A stretch of 64,000 bases of DNA, from assembly GCA_017418975.1 (NCBI GenBank), contig JAFOMG010000016.1:62001-126000 (forward strand), in the 5' to 3' direction. A program made the translations under genes and the position numbers. Of this stretch, positions 26,628 through 33,802 are shown one piece after another (position 1 is the first letter of the stretch; each line of letters begins with the position of its first letter). Under the pieces are notes generated by a model. It had not been told where the DNA came from and searched no databases. It saw nothing but the letters and a program-made list of their open reading frames with translations. Source of the DNA: Sphingomonas sp. Its GTDB lineage: Bacteria; Pseudomonadota; Alphaproteobacteria; Sphingomonadales; Sphingomonadaceae.

Positions 26628-27224
26628 CTAAACCGCCAGCCCGAACTCCTTCACGATGAACGCGTAGGGTTCCGGCGCCTTCGCCTTCACATTCTCGCGC
26701 CGGAAGGGCGGGCGCGCGGCGGTGCCGTGGAGGACCACGCTCGCCATCATTGCGAAGAATTCGAACGGGTTGGTCAGCATATAGGCCTGGGCCGGCCAGC
26801 GCCCGCTCGCCTGGGCCTCGCGATAGAAGCGCTGCACATCCGGATTCTGCTGCCCGCCCGGCATCCGGAGCAGCTGCCAGCGATGGATCAGCTCATGGAG
26901 CAGCACCGGATTCTCCGCCGGCTGCGTCTCGCGCGCGAAGAACACGCCGCGCGGCCCCGCCCGCGTCCTAGTGCCCGGCTGGAGGTCCACCGTGATCACC
27001 TGCGCCGCAAAGAAATCCCGCGCCGCGTCCGACACCCGCAGCGCCTTCACCAGCGCGATCTGCGCGGCGAGCGATGCGGCGATCGCCGGCGTTTGCTCGC
27101 CGCCCTGCCAGTCGATCGCGAAATCCTCGGCCGCCCGGGCCCGGGCCGGCAGCGCCAGCAGCGCGGCGCCGGCGAGCAGCGCCCGGCGCGAGAGGTTTGA
27201 CAGCCCGGCATCCCCACGCAACAT
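26628..27224 (-). CDS. Exported HELIH-motif metallopeptidase-like protein
   Basis: A 198-residue protein with a Tat-like signal (LSRRALLAGAALLALPARARA). The mature part has the zincin motif LLHELIHRWQ, in which HExxH gives two metal ligands and the catalytic Glu. A third ligand may be the Glu in NPFEFFAMMAS, by analogy only. The total length is short for a peptidase. The ATG at 27224 has ggagg eight bases upstream. It diverges from the amidohydrolase gene at 27252, with only 27 bases between the start codons, so the promoters must overlap. Confidence 0.75.
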   Translation of the reverse strand: MLRGDAGLSNLSRRALLAGAALLALPARARAAEDFAIDWQGGEQTPAIAASLAAQIALVKALRVSDAARDFFAAQVITVDLQPGTRTRAGPRGVFFARETQPAENPVLLHELIHRWQLLRMPGGQQNPDVQRFYREAQASGRWPAQAYMLTNPFEFFAMMASVVLHGTAARPPFRRENVKAKAPEPYAFIVKEFGLAV

Positions 27225-27251
27225 TCGCGCCTCCATGCAGCGGGGAACTTT

Positions 27252-28559
27252 ATGCTTCGATACCTCCTTCTCGCAACAGCGATGAGCTTTTCCACGCCCT
27301 CCGCCGCCGATCCGGTGCACGACGCGACCAGGGCCGCGCTGCCCCAGCTCATGGAATTCTATCGCGACTTCCACGCCAATCCCGAACTCAGCCTCCACGA
27401 AGTGAAGACCGCCGCCAAGCTCGCCGAGGAAGCGCGCAAGGCTGGCTTCAAGGTCACCGAGAAAGTGGGCGGCACCGGGGTGGTCGCGGTGCTCGAGAAC
27501 GGCCCCGGCCCGGTCGTGCTGATCCGCGCCGACATGGACGGCCTGCCGGTCACCGAGGCCACCGGCCTGCCCTTCGCCTCCACGGTGCGCGCCACCAATG
27601 ACGAGGGCGTCGAGACCGGCGTGATGCACGCCTGCGGCCATGACACGCATATGGCGAGCTGGATCGGCACGCTGCGCAACCTGGCCGCGATGAAGGCGAA
27701 ATGGCACGGCACCGTCGTCATGATCGCCCAGCCCGCCGAGGAGCGCGGCATGGGCGCCCGGGCGATGATCGAGGACGGACTGTTCACCCGCTTCCCCAAG
27801 CCGCAGGTCGCGCTCGCCTTCCACGACAGCGCCAGCCAGCCCGCCGGCCAGATCGGGGTGACGCCGGGCTATGCCCTGGCGAATGTGGATTCGGTCGACG
27901 TGCTGGTGAAGGGCGTCGGCGGCCATGGCGCCTATCCGCAGACCACCCGCGATCCGATCGTGCTCGCCGCGCGCATCGTCACGTCGCTCCAGACGCTGGT
28001 CAGCCGCGAAGTCGATCCGCAGGAGGCCGCCGTCGTCACCGTCGGGATGATCAAGGGCGGCTCCACGCACAACATCATCGGCAGCGACGTCACGATGCTG
28101 CTCACCGTGCGCAGCTTCAAGCCGGAGGTTCGCAAGCTGCTGCTCGACGGCATCGCCCGCATCGCGAAGGGCGAGGCAATTGCCGCGGGGGTCCCCGAGG
28201 ACCGCATGCCCGAGGTCAAGGTCCGCGACAATTTCACACCCGCCACCTTCAACACCCAGCCGCTGTCGGACCAGATGAAGGCGCTGTGGACGGCGCGCTT
28301 CGGCAAGGACCGGGTGGTGGAGACCAAGGCCGTGATGGGCGGCGAGGATTTCAGCCGCTACTGGCTGGCCGACCAGTCGATCCAGAGCCTGATCTTCTGG
28401 GTGGGCGGCGTCCCGGCGGACAAATGGGCGGCGTCCGACAATGGCAGGAAGCCGCTGCCCTCGCTCCACAGCCCCTATTGGGCGCCCGACGCCGAAGCCG
28501 TGATCGGCACCGCCACCGAGGCGATGACCGCGGCGGCACTGGATGTCCTCAAGAAATAG
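27252..28559 (+). CDS. Exported M20 family amidohydrolase
   Basis: The 435-residue protein has a signal peptide (YLLLATAMSFSTPSAA) and a two-domain M20D fold. Metal-binding residues are visible in RADMDGLP, HACGHDTHMA and QPAEERGMGA (catalytic and bridging Glu), with His in GVGGHGAYP (dimerisation domain) and GGEDFSRYW near the end. Relatives hydrolyse N-acyl or hippurate-like amide bonds, here in the periplasm. Length is normal. Its substrate is unknown. Confidence 0.92.
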   Translation: MLRYLLLATAMSFSTPSAADPVHDATRAALPQLMEFYRDFHANPELSLHEVKTAAKLAEEARKAGFKVTEKVGGTGVVAVLENGPGPVVLIRADMDGLPVTEATGLPFASTVRATNDEGVETGVMHACGHDTHMASWIGTLRNLAAMKAKWHGTVVMIAQPAEERGMGARAMIEDGLFTRFPKPQVALAFHDSASQPAGQIGVTPGYALANVDSVDVLVKGVGGHGAYPQTTRDPIVLAARIVTSLQTLVSREVDPQEAAVVTVGMIKGGSTHNIIGSDVTMLLTVRSFKPEVRKLLLDGIARIAKGEAIAAGVPEDRMPEVKVRDNFTPATFNTQPLSDQMKALWTARFGKDRVVETKAVMGGEDFSRYWLADQSIQSLIFWVGGVPADKWAASDNGRKPLPSLHSPYWAPDAEAVIGTATEAMTAAALDVLKK

Positions 28560-28573
28560 GCCTCCGCGCCGGC

Positions 28574-29578
28574 ATGACCGATCCGAACGCACACAGCCCG
28601 GCGCACCCGCGCCGCCTGCCCGCATTCCTGAGCGCCGTGCTGGCCGGCGCCTATGGTGGCATCACGCTGCAGGGCGGGCTCGCCTGGTCGCTGGAACCGG
28701 ACCGCTTCGGCTGGCCGGATGCCGGGGCGATAGCCCTGCTCCTCGCGGTCTATGGGCTGATCGCGCTCCCCTTCGTCGCGCTCGGCCTGGCGGTCTTCGG
28801 CATTCCCGCCGCGCGCCTGCTCCACCGCTGGCGCGACCGCCCCTGGATGGGGCTGGTCGCGGCGGTGTGCGGCGGCCTGGCCGGCAAGCTCGCCTATCAT
28901 GCGATCGATCGCCTGCTGTTCTTCGGCGCCTATCGGCCCTGGGCGATCGAGCGCGCCGATCCCGGCCTCTGCTACGGCGTGCCGGCGGGCATCGCCTGGT
29001 GGTGGTTCAACCGCCGTGATCGATCGCCTGCGCGATGGAGGGAGCTGGGGGATGGGGGGAACTGGGGGCGCCAGCGATTCGCCACGGCCTCTTCCCACTA
29101 TCATTGTCTAACCCGGAACCGGGCTTGCGGCAAGCCGGGGTCCCTGCGCCATGAGGCTGCCCTCGATTCGCAGACGAGGGAGCAGCACCACATGACCTAT
29201 TATCACGGCACCCGCGCGGACCTGCGCCCCGGCGACCTGATCGCCGCCGGCCATGCCTCCAACTATGGCGCGCGGAAGAATGCGTCCTGGGTCTATCTGA
29301 CCGGCACGCTCGAGGCGGCGACCTGGGGCGCCGAGCTGGCCCGGGGCCCGGGGCGCGAACGGATCTACATCGTCGAGCCGACCGGCGGGATCGTCGACGA
29401 TCCCAACCTCACCGACCAGAAATTCCCCAGCAACCCCACCCTGTCCTACCGCTCGCGCGCGCCGCTCCGCGTGGTCGGTGAAGTCGCCGAGTGGCAGGGC
29501 CATTCGCCCGAGCAGTTGAAGCACATGAAAGCGGCGATCGAGCGCCTCCAGGCCCAGGGCATCGAGGCCATCGACTGA
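28574..29578 (+). CDS. Small membrane protein reading in frame into Arr
   Basis: From the ATG at 28574 a membrane protein is read: RRLPAFLSAVLAGAYGGITLQGG, then AIALLLAVYGLIALPFVALGLAVFG, MGLVAAVCGGLAGKL and a segment ending GIAWWWFNRR, giving four likely transmembrane helices in about 155 residues. No stop follows. The frame continues through a low-complexity stretch and a REP-like hairpin (29111-29143) and joins arr at codon 207, giving 334 residues. The likely natural end is near WWWFNRR, where a one-base change would produce TGA. A true fusion is the less likely alternative. The membrane part is unrecognised. Confidence 0.5.
   Translation: MTDPNAHSPAHPRRLPAFLSAVLAGAYGGITLQGGLAWSLEPDRFGWPDAGAIALLLAVYGLIALPFVALGLAVFGIPAARLLHRWRDRPWMGLVAAVCGGLAGKLAYHAIDRLLFFGAYRPWAIERADPGLCYGVPAGIAWWWFNRRDRSPARWRELGDGGNWGRQRFATASSHYHCLTRNRACGKPGSLRHEAALDSQTREQHHMTYYHGTRADLRPGDLIAAGHASNYGARKNASWVYLTGTLEAATWGAELARGPGRERIYIVEPTGGIVDDPNLTDQKFPSNPTLSYRSRAPLRVVGEVAEWQGHSPEQLKHMKAAIERLQAQGIEAID
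29111..29143. repeat. REP-like hairpin
   Basis: acccggaaccgggcttg pairs imperfectly with caagccggggtcc around a three-base loop. It lies between the membrane-protein part and arr, which suggests this stretch is intergenic rather than coding. Confidence 0.5.
29192..29578 (+). CDS. arr: NAD+-rifampin ADP-ribosyltransferase
   Basis: The 128-residue enzyme transfers ADP-ribose from NAD+ to the C23 hydroxyl of rifamycins and inactivates them. The Arr pattern is clear: YYHGTRADLRPGDLI at the start (His of the active site), SNYGARKNASWVYLTGTLEAATWGAELA, RIYIVEPTGGIVDDPNLTDQKFPSNPTLSYRSR and LRVVGEVAEWQGHSPEQL. Length is normal. The ATG at 29192 has gagggagc upstream; the same frame is open to 28574. 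Chromosomal arr genes are widespread in environmental bacteria and may confer low rifampicin susceptibility. Expression here is unproved. Confidence 0.92.
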   Translation: MTYYHGTRADLRPGDLIAAGHASNYGARKNASWVYLTGTLEAATWGAELARGPGRERIYIVEPTGGIVDDPNLTDQKFPSNPTLSYRSRAPLRVVGEVAEWQGHSPEQLKHMKAAIERLQAQGIEAID

Positions 29579-29617
29579 ACGCCACGCGCCGCGCCCGGCC
29601 TTGCGCCGGGCGCGGCG

Positions 29618-30562
29618 TCAGCGGCATTCCACGGTGAGGTGCGCCAGTTCGTGCACCGGCGCCAGCCGGGCGCGGACCGTTTCCGCATCGGCGCCCACCA
29701 CGCTCACGATCGCCGCGCGCGCCTCGGGCCCCACGCGCCACACGTGCAGGTCGGTGATCCGGGCATCGCCCCCGGCCTCCACCAGCGCGCGCACCTCCGC
29801 GGCGACGGGATCGTCGGTCCGGTCGAGCAGCACCGCGGCGGTATCGCGCATCAGCGTCCATGACCAGCGCGCGATCACCACCGCGCCGACGATCCCCATC
29901 GCCGGATCCATCCAGGCCCAGCCGAGATAGCGACCGGCCAGCAGCGCCGCGATCGCCAGCACCGAAGTCAGCGCATCGGCCAGGACGTGCATATAGGCCG
30001 AGCGCAGATTGTTGTCGTGGCCGCGGTGATGGTGATGGCCATGGTCGTGGTGATGGCCATGATCGTGGTGATGGTCATGATGATGCGCATGGCCGTGATG
30101 GTGCCCGCCGGAGAGCAGCGCCGCGCTGGCCAGGTTCACCGCCAGCCCCAGCACCGCGACGATCGTCGCCTCACCGAACGCCACCTTGATCGGCTCGAAC
30201 AGCCGCAGCACCGATTCCACGCCGATCCCCAGCGCGATCAGCCCGAGCACCATCGCCGAGGCAAAGCCGGCCAGGTCGCCCACCTTGCCCGTCCCGAAGC
30301 TGTAGGCGGCGCTGTGCGCGTGCCGCCGCGCATAGGCATAGGCAGCCGCCGCGACGGCCAGCGCGCCGGCATGCGTCGCCATGTGGAAACCATCGGCGAG
30401 CAGCGCCATCGATCCGGTCCAATAGCCGGCGGCGATCTCGCCCACCATCATCACCGCGGTGAGCCAGACCACCCACAGGGTCCGCCGCGCATTCGCGTCG
30501 TGCGCGGCGCCGAGGAAGACGTGATCGTGCGCCAGCGCATCGATTTCGGGCAGGGTCGCCAT
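29618..30562 (-). CDS. dmeF: Cobalt/nickel CDF efflux transporter DmeF
   Basis: A 314-residue inner-membrane cation diffusion facilitator. It starts HDHVFLGAAHDANARRTLWVVW and has six transmembrane segments; HMATHAGALA and MHVLADALTSV contain the His/Asp pairs of the transport site. A strongly His-rich loop lies between helices 4 and 5 (about residues 152-186), typical of DmeF/EmfB. A cytoplasmic C-terminal domain follows. It is the second gene of an operon with dmeR, eight bases downstream of it, and should export Co2+ or Ni2+. Confidence 0.93.
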   Translation of the reverse strand: MATLPEIDALAHDHVFLGAAHDANARRTLWVVWLTAVMMVGEIAAGYWTGSMALLADGFHMATHAGALAVAAAAYAYARRHAHSAAYSFGTGKVGDLAGFASAMVLGLIALGIGVESVLRLFEPIKVAFGEATIVAVLGLAVNLASAALLSGGHHHGHAHHHDHHHDHGHHHDHGHHHHRGHDNNLRSAYMHVLADALTSVLAIAALLAGRYLGWAWMDPAMGIVGAVVIARWSWTLMRDTAAVLLDRTDDPVAAEVRALVEAGGDARITDLHVWRVGPEARAAIVSVVGADAETVRARLAPVHELAHLTVECR

Positions 30563-30570
30563 GGGGAATC

Positions 30571-30846
30571 CTATTTGGAGTAACGGCGAATCACCGCCAG
30601 CAGGTCCTCGGCGCCCCGCGCGCGCTCGGCGTCGCTGAGATCGGGATGCGCGACATGCGCCTGGAGATGGTCGGCGATGATCTCGTCGAGCAGTCCGTTG
30701 ACTGCCCCGCGCACCGCCGCGACGAGCTGCAGGATCTCGGCACAGTCCGCGCCGCCCTGCATCGCCCGCTCGACTGCGCCAACCTGCCCGCCGATCCGGC
30801 GAACCCGCGCCAGCAGCGCGTCATTACCATGGGAGAGGTGAGCCAT
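30571..30846 (-). CDS. dmeR: RcnR/CsoR-family Ni/Co repressor DmeR
   Basis: This 91-residue all-helical regulator keeps the nickel/cobalt ligands of E. coli RcnR at the same positions: His3, Cys35, His60 and His64. It should bind DNA without metal and release it when Ni2+ or Co2+ is present, thereby inducing itself and dmeF. A 9-bp inverted repeat with a C5 spacer overlaps its start codon (30845-30867). Length is normal for the family. Confidence 0.93.
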   Translation of the reverse strand: MAHLSHGNDALLARVRRIGGQVGAVERAMQGGADCAEILQLVAAVRGAVNGLLDEIIADHLQAHVAHPDLSDAERARGAEDLLAVIRRYSK

Positions 30847-30867
30847 ACCTATACCCCCTATAGGTAT
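30845..30867. promoter_or_regulatory. DmeR operator
   Basis: ATACCTATA-CCCCC-TATAGGTAT: two perfect 9-bp arms around a C tract, as in RcnR/DmeR-type sites that bend into A-form DNA. It overlaps the dmeR start codon. Confidence 0.8.
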
Positions 30868-30950
30868 AATGACCTGAAGTCAAAACCCCCGGCGCGGGGG
30901 AGGCAAAGACGGGCCGCCAAACCGGGGCTGGGGCCTCATATTCCCTCCAC

Positions 30951-30992
30951 CGTCATCCCCGCCTGCCATCCCCGCCTGCGCGAGGATGACGG
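30951..30992. repeat. REP-like hairpin with degenerate arms
   Basis: cgtcatccccgcctg ... cgcgaggatgacgg forms an imperfect hairpin in the 168-base gap between dmeR and the thioesterase gene. It shares the gtcatcccc end with the repeat at 22360. Confidence 0.6.
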
Positions 30993-31014
30993 GTTTGCCG
31001 GCCAAGGCCTGGCC

Positions 31015-31434
31015 CTAGGGAGCGATGGCCATCTCGGCCGGCGGCAGGAAACAGGCCACCGTGCTCGCCGCCAGCCGCGCGGGCTGAAGCGTGGCGGCGT
31101 CGAGGCAGCACCAGCGCGACTTCACTTCGGCCAGCGTCTCGGTGCCGCGACGGATCACCGTGCCGTAGAACGCGCTCTCACGCCGCACGCACTCCAGCAC
31201 CACGGTGGCGATCAGCGCGTCGGCGAGGAAGGCGGGCTTGCGATAGGTGATGTCGTGCCGCACGGCGACCCAGCGATGCGCCGCCACCGCCTCGGGCGGG
31301 GCCAGCCGCTCCCAATGGTCGACCACCGCAGCCTGCACCCAGCGCAGGTAGATCGCGTTGTTCACATGCCCCAGCGCGTCGATGTCGGCCGCTTCGATGC
31401 GGATGGCATAGTGATGCGGGTTGCTCGGGTTCAT
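31015..31434 (-). CDS. Acyl-CoA thioesterase (4HBT hot-dog fold)
   Basis: The 139-residue protein shows the hot-dog thioesterase pattern: IEAADIDALGHVNNAIYLRWVQ with Asp in the active-site loop, then VAVRHDITYRKPAFLAD and a strand AEVKSRWCCLD. Family members (YbgC/FcbC-like) release CoA from short or medium acyl-CoA thioesters. The start overlaps the stop of the upstream gene by ATGA. It is the last gene of a three-gene operon with a candidate toxin-antitoxin pair, which is an unusual companion. Confidence 0.87.
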   Translation of the reverse strand: MNPSNPHHYAIRIEAADIDALGHVNNAIYLRWVQAAVVDHWERLAPPEAVAAHRWVAVRHDITYRKPAFLADALIATVVLECVRRESAFYGTVIRRGTETLAEVKSRWCCLDAATLQPARLAASTVACFLPPAEMAIAP

Positions 31435-32000
31435 GGAGTTCCATTCGTTGGGCCGCGCGCCTCGGCGAGCAGGCGATCGGCGATGTCGCGATAGAAAAGG
31501 CAGATTTCGGAAAGCTCGGCGGGGGACAGGACAAGCTCCGCGCCGACGGGGACGCGCCGCAGCCCCCCGCCCTCGCCGTGCCAGCCCGTGGTCATCACCG
31601 CTTCGCCGTCGCCGTCGCCGCGCCGTACCGTGCCCGCGCAGTGGAACAGGCAGTTGCGCGAACGCCCCAGCGCCACGAGCCGGGCATGGTCCGGATCGGG
31701 CACGCGAAGCGCATGGCGCAGCCGGGCGAGCTTGTTCGCGGTATTGCGCTCGCCTCCGGGCAGGGCGATGCCGCGGCAGCGCGCCGTTTCGCCCACCAGC
31801 AGATTGAGGAAGCGATCGAGCTCGCGCAGTCCATTGCCGATCACTTTCGCCCGATAGCGCCCCTCGATCGCGCGCGGCGCCGCGCCGGGCCCGCCCAGGC
31901 CGAGCCCCAGGAAATGCGAGCCCCGTTGCAGCGTCGCATGCGCACGGATCAGTTCGGGGCTGACGACGGTGACGGCACCGCGCGCCGCGCCGCGCCTCAC
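31431..32000 (-). CDS. Helical protein with HEPN-like RNxxxH motif
   Basis: A 189-residue mostly helical protein with no family I can name firmly. Residues 111-124 read GRSRNCLFHCAG, with R115-N116-x3-H120, which is the RNxxxH catalytic motif of HEPN RNase toxins, after a helix LARLRHALRV that suits the HEPN fold. The C-terminal third (VPVGAELVLSPAELSEICLFYRDIADRLL) resembles a separate helical cap. It starts at a GTG overlapping the stop of the upstream MbcA/ParS-like gene (GTGA) and ends overlapping the thioesterase start. HEPN assignment is from motif and context only. Confidence 0.6.
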   Translation of the reverse strand: MRRGAARGAVTVVSPELIRAHATLQRGSHFLGLGLGGPGAAPRAIEGRYRAKVIGNGLRELDRFLNLLVGETARCRGIALPGGERNTANKLARLRHALRVPDPDHARLVALGRSRNCLFHCAGTVRRGDGDGEAVMTTGWHGEGGGLRRVPVGAELVLSPAELSEICLFYRDIADRLLAEARGPTNGTP

Positions 32001-32290
32001 CGCGTCTCGCGGCGGGCGGCGATCGCCTGCTCGACGGCCGCCAATCCGTCGGCGCTTGCTATGGCAAGGTCGAGGGGGCGGCCGCCCAACGCATCGTCTG
32101 GTCCATTGAGAAAGGCAGTGGCGCCCTCGCGCCCCAGTGCCTCGAACGCGATCCGGACGACGCGGCCCTGCCGCTCCATCCCGTCGGGCGAGAGCCGCGC
32201 TTCGGTGAACTTGCGCCGGAAGCCGGTGGTGCGCACCGGCTTGGCGGCATCTTCTCCGGCCGGATCCTTCGGCGGCGTGTCGAGGCCCAA
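31997..32290 (-). CDS. MbcA/ParS/Xre-type antitoxin-like protein
   Basis: The 97-residue protein has a disordered basic start and then, at residues about 43-92, RVVRIAFEALGREGATAFLNGPDDALGGRPLDLA... AAVEQAI. This is the DUF2384 toxin-binding domain; the NGPDDALGGRPLDL segment matches the 'p-p.ALGGr.Pldl' core. It lacks the Xre helix-turn-helix of full-length relatives. A TTG at 32290 preceded by gggggagc is the best start. The next gene overlaps it by GTGA. RES toxins are the usual partner, but here the partner is the HEPN-like gene. Confidence 0.75.
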   Translation of the reverse strand: MGLDTPPKDPAGEDAAKPVRTTGFRRKFTEARLSPDGMERQGRVVRIAFEALGREGATAFLNGPDDALGGRPLDLAIASADGLAAVEQAIAARRETR

Positions 32291-32456
32291 TGCGCTGCTC
32301 CCCCTTGCGTAAGCGGGAGCACGGAGGTCTCTCAGCCGCTGGCGCCTACGAACGCAACTGCCAGCGATGGCCGCAGCCTAGCCGGTCGCCGCCATGAAAG
32401 CCACCCGCGATGACGCATCGACCGCACGGGTCCGCCACGGCGCCAATAAATTAGCA

Positions 32457-32485
32457 TTGACTAATGCATTAGCGATTACTAATTG
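32457..32485 (+). promoter_or_regulatory. Promoter with palindromic operator before ArsR-type gene
   Basis: TTGACT (32457-32462) and TAATTG (32480-32485) are 17 bases apart. The spacer region carries the perfect 12-base palindrome ctaatgcattag (32461-32472), a plausible autoregulatory site. Seven bases separate the -10 box from the ATG and no ribosome site is seen, so the mRNA may be leaderless. Confidence 0.55.
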
Positions 32486-32492
32486 ATTCGAC

Positions 32493-32822
32493 ATGCTCCA
32501 GGCGGCCCCCCTCGATACCGTGATGCGCGCGCTCGCCGATCCCACCCGGCGATCGGTGTTCGAGCGGATCGTGCGCAGCGACCAGATCAGCGTGGCCGAG
32601 CTCACGCGCGGCAGCGGCGTCACCCAGGGGGCGATCTCGCAGCATCTGAAATCGCTGAAACAGGCCGGGCTGGTCGCCGAGCGGCCGCAGGGGCGCCAGG
32701 TCTTCTACAGCGCGCGGCCCGACGGCCTCGATCCGCTGTTCGACTGGATGCGGCACTATGACCTGTTCTGGCGCGATCGCTTCTCCGACCTCCGCAGCCT
32801 GCTCAAGGAAATCGACCCATGA
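32493..32822 (+). CDS. ArsR-family transcriptional regulator
   Basis: The 109-residue winged-helix regulator has DPTRRSVFERIV and the recognition helix VTQGAISQHLKSLKQAGLV, followed by the wing RPQGRQVFYS. It lacks the ELCVCDL metal box, so it is probably not metal-sensing; regulators of this subgroup are often paired with SRPBCC proteins, as here (ATGA overlap with the next gene). It probably represses its own operon through the palindrome at 32461. Confidence 0.92.
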   Translation: MLQAAPLDTVMRALADPTRRSVFERIVRSDQISVAELTRGSGVTQGAISQHLKSLKQAGLVAERPQGRQVFYSARPDGLDPLFDWMRHYDLFWRDRFSDLRSLLKEIDP

Positions 32823-33283
32823 CCGAAGCCGATACCGTCACCCGGCAGATCCTCGTCGAGGAACTGCTTCCCCACGCGCCGGAAGTGATCTGGAAGGCGC
32901 TGACCAGCGGCGAACTGATGGGGCGCTGGCTGATGGAGCCGAGGGGCTTCGAGCCGGTGGTGGGCAATCGCTTCACCTATCAGACCAGCCCCGCGGGCGA
33001 ATGGGACGGCACGATCCAGTGCGAGGTGCTCACCATCATCCCCAATTCCCGGTTCGCCTATAGCTGGGCCGGCGGCCATGCCGCGAACCAGGGCTATGGT
33101 TCGCGGCTCGACACGGTGGTCACCTTCGATCTCGCGGCGGTGGCGGGCGGCACGCTGCTGCGCCTCACCCATTCCGGCTTCGAGCTGCCACGCAACGAGA
33201 CCGCGTTCACCAACATGCGCCATGGCTGGGCAAAGGTGGTGAAGCAGGTCGGCACGGTCGCGGCCGAGGCCGAGGTCGGCTGA
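32819..33283 (+). CDS. SRPBCC (AHSA1/START-like) protein
   Basis: This 154-residue helix-grip protein is an AHSA1/YndB-type SRPBCC member: VTRQILVEELLPHAPEVIWKALTSGELMGRWLM at the start, then GEWDGTIQCEVLTIIPNSRFAYSWAGG and GTLLRLTHSGF. Such proteins bind hydrophobic ligands. The first codon overlaps the ArsR-type stop, a pairing widespread in bacteria whose ligand is unknown. Confidence 0.9.
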   Translation: MTEADTVTRQILVEELLPHAPEVIWKALTSGELMGRWLMEPRGFEPVVGNRFTYQTSPAGEWDGTIQCEVLTIIPNSRFAYSWAGGHAANQGYGSRLDTVVTFDLAAVAGGTLLRLTHSGFELPRNETAFTNMRHGWAKVVKQVGTVAAEAEVG

Positions 33284-33308
33284 GCCGCGATCGAGAAAGG
33301 AGCCGACC

Positions 33309-33752
33309 ATGTCCGGAAGCCCGCCCTATACCGGCCGCTGCGCGTGCGGCGCGATCGGCTATGCAGTCGTCGGCGAGCCGGTCGACATGAACCATTGCCA
33401 GTGCCGCCAGTGCCAGCTCGCCAGCGGCACCGGCCACAGCTCGCACCTCACTTTCTTCGGCGCCGAGGTCCGCACCACCGGCACGCCCAGCCGCTGGGAG
33501 ACGACCGGCGAACAGGGCACCCGCAAGAGCCGGGCCTTTTGCGGCAGCTGCGGGGCGCCGGTCTACATGACCTTCCCCGACATTCCCGAGCTGTTCATCG
33601 TCAGCCCCGCCACGCTCGACGCGCCCGAACGCTTCGCGCCCCGCGTCGCGCTGTGGACGGCGGCGGCGCAGCCCTGGGACTATCTCGATCCCGCGCTGCA
33701 ACGCTTCGAGATGCTCCCGGCCGCGGCCCGGACCGAGCAAGGCTGGGAATAG
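33309..33752 (+). CDS. GFA-family zinc protein
   Basis: A 147-residue glutathione-dependent-formaldehyde-activating-enzyme-like (GFA) protein. The zinc-binding cysteines are in GRCACGAIGY, HCQCRQCQ and FCGSCGAPVY. Most GFA paralogues are not formaldehyde enzymes, so only a zinc-binding redox or thiol role is safe. It lies 25 bases after the SRPBCC gene and may be co-transcribed with it. Confidence 0.9.
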   Translation: MSGSPPYTGRCACGAIGYAVVGEPVDMNHCQCRQCQLASGTGHSSHLTFFGAEVRTTGTPSRWETTGEQGTRKSRAFCGSCGAPVYMTFPDIPELFIVSPATLDAPERFAPRVALWTAAAQPWDYLDPALQRFEMLPAAARTEQGWE

Positions 33753-33802
33753 CGCCGCGCCATCTGGCGCCCGGCATTAGCTGAACTTATGCTCCGTGCC
33801 CG

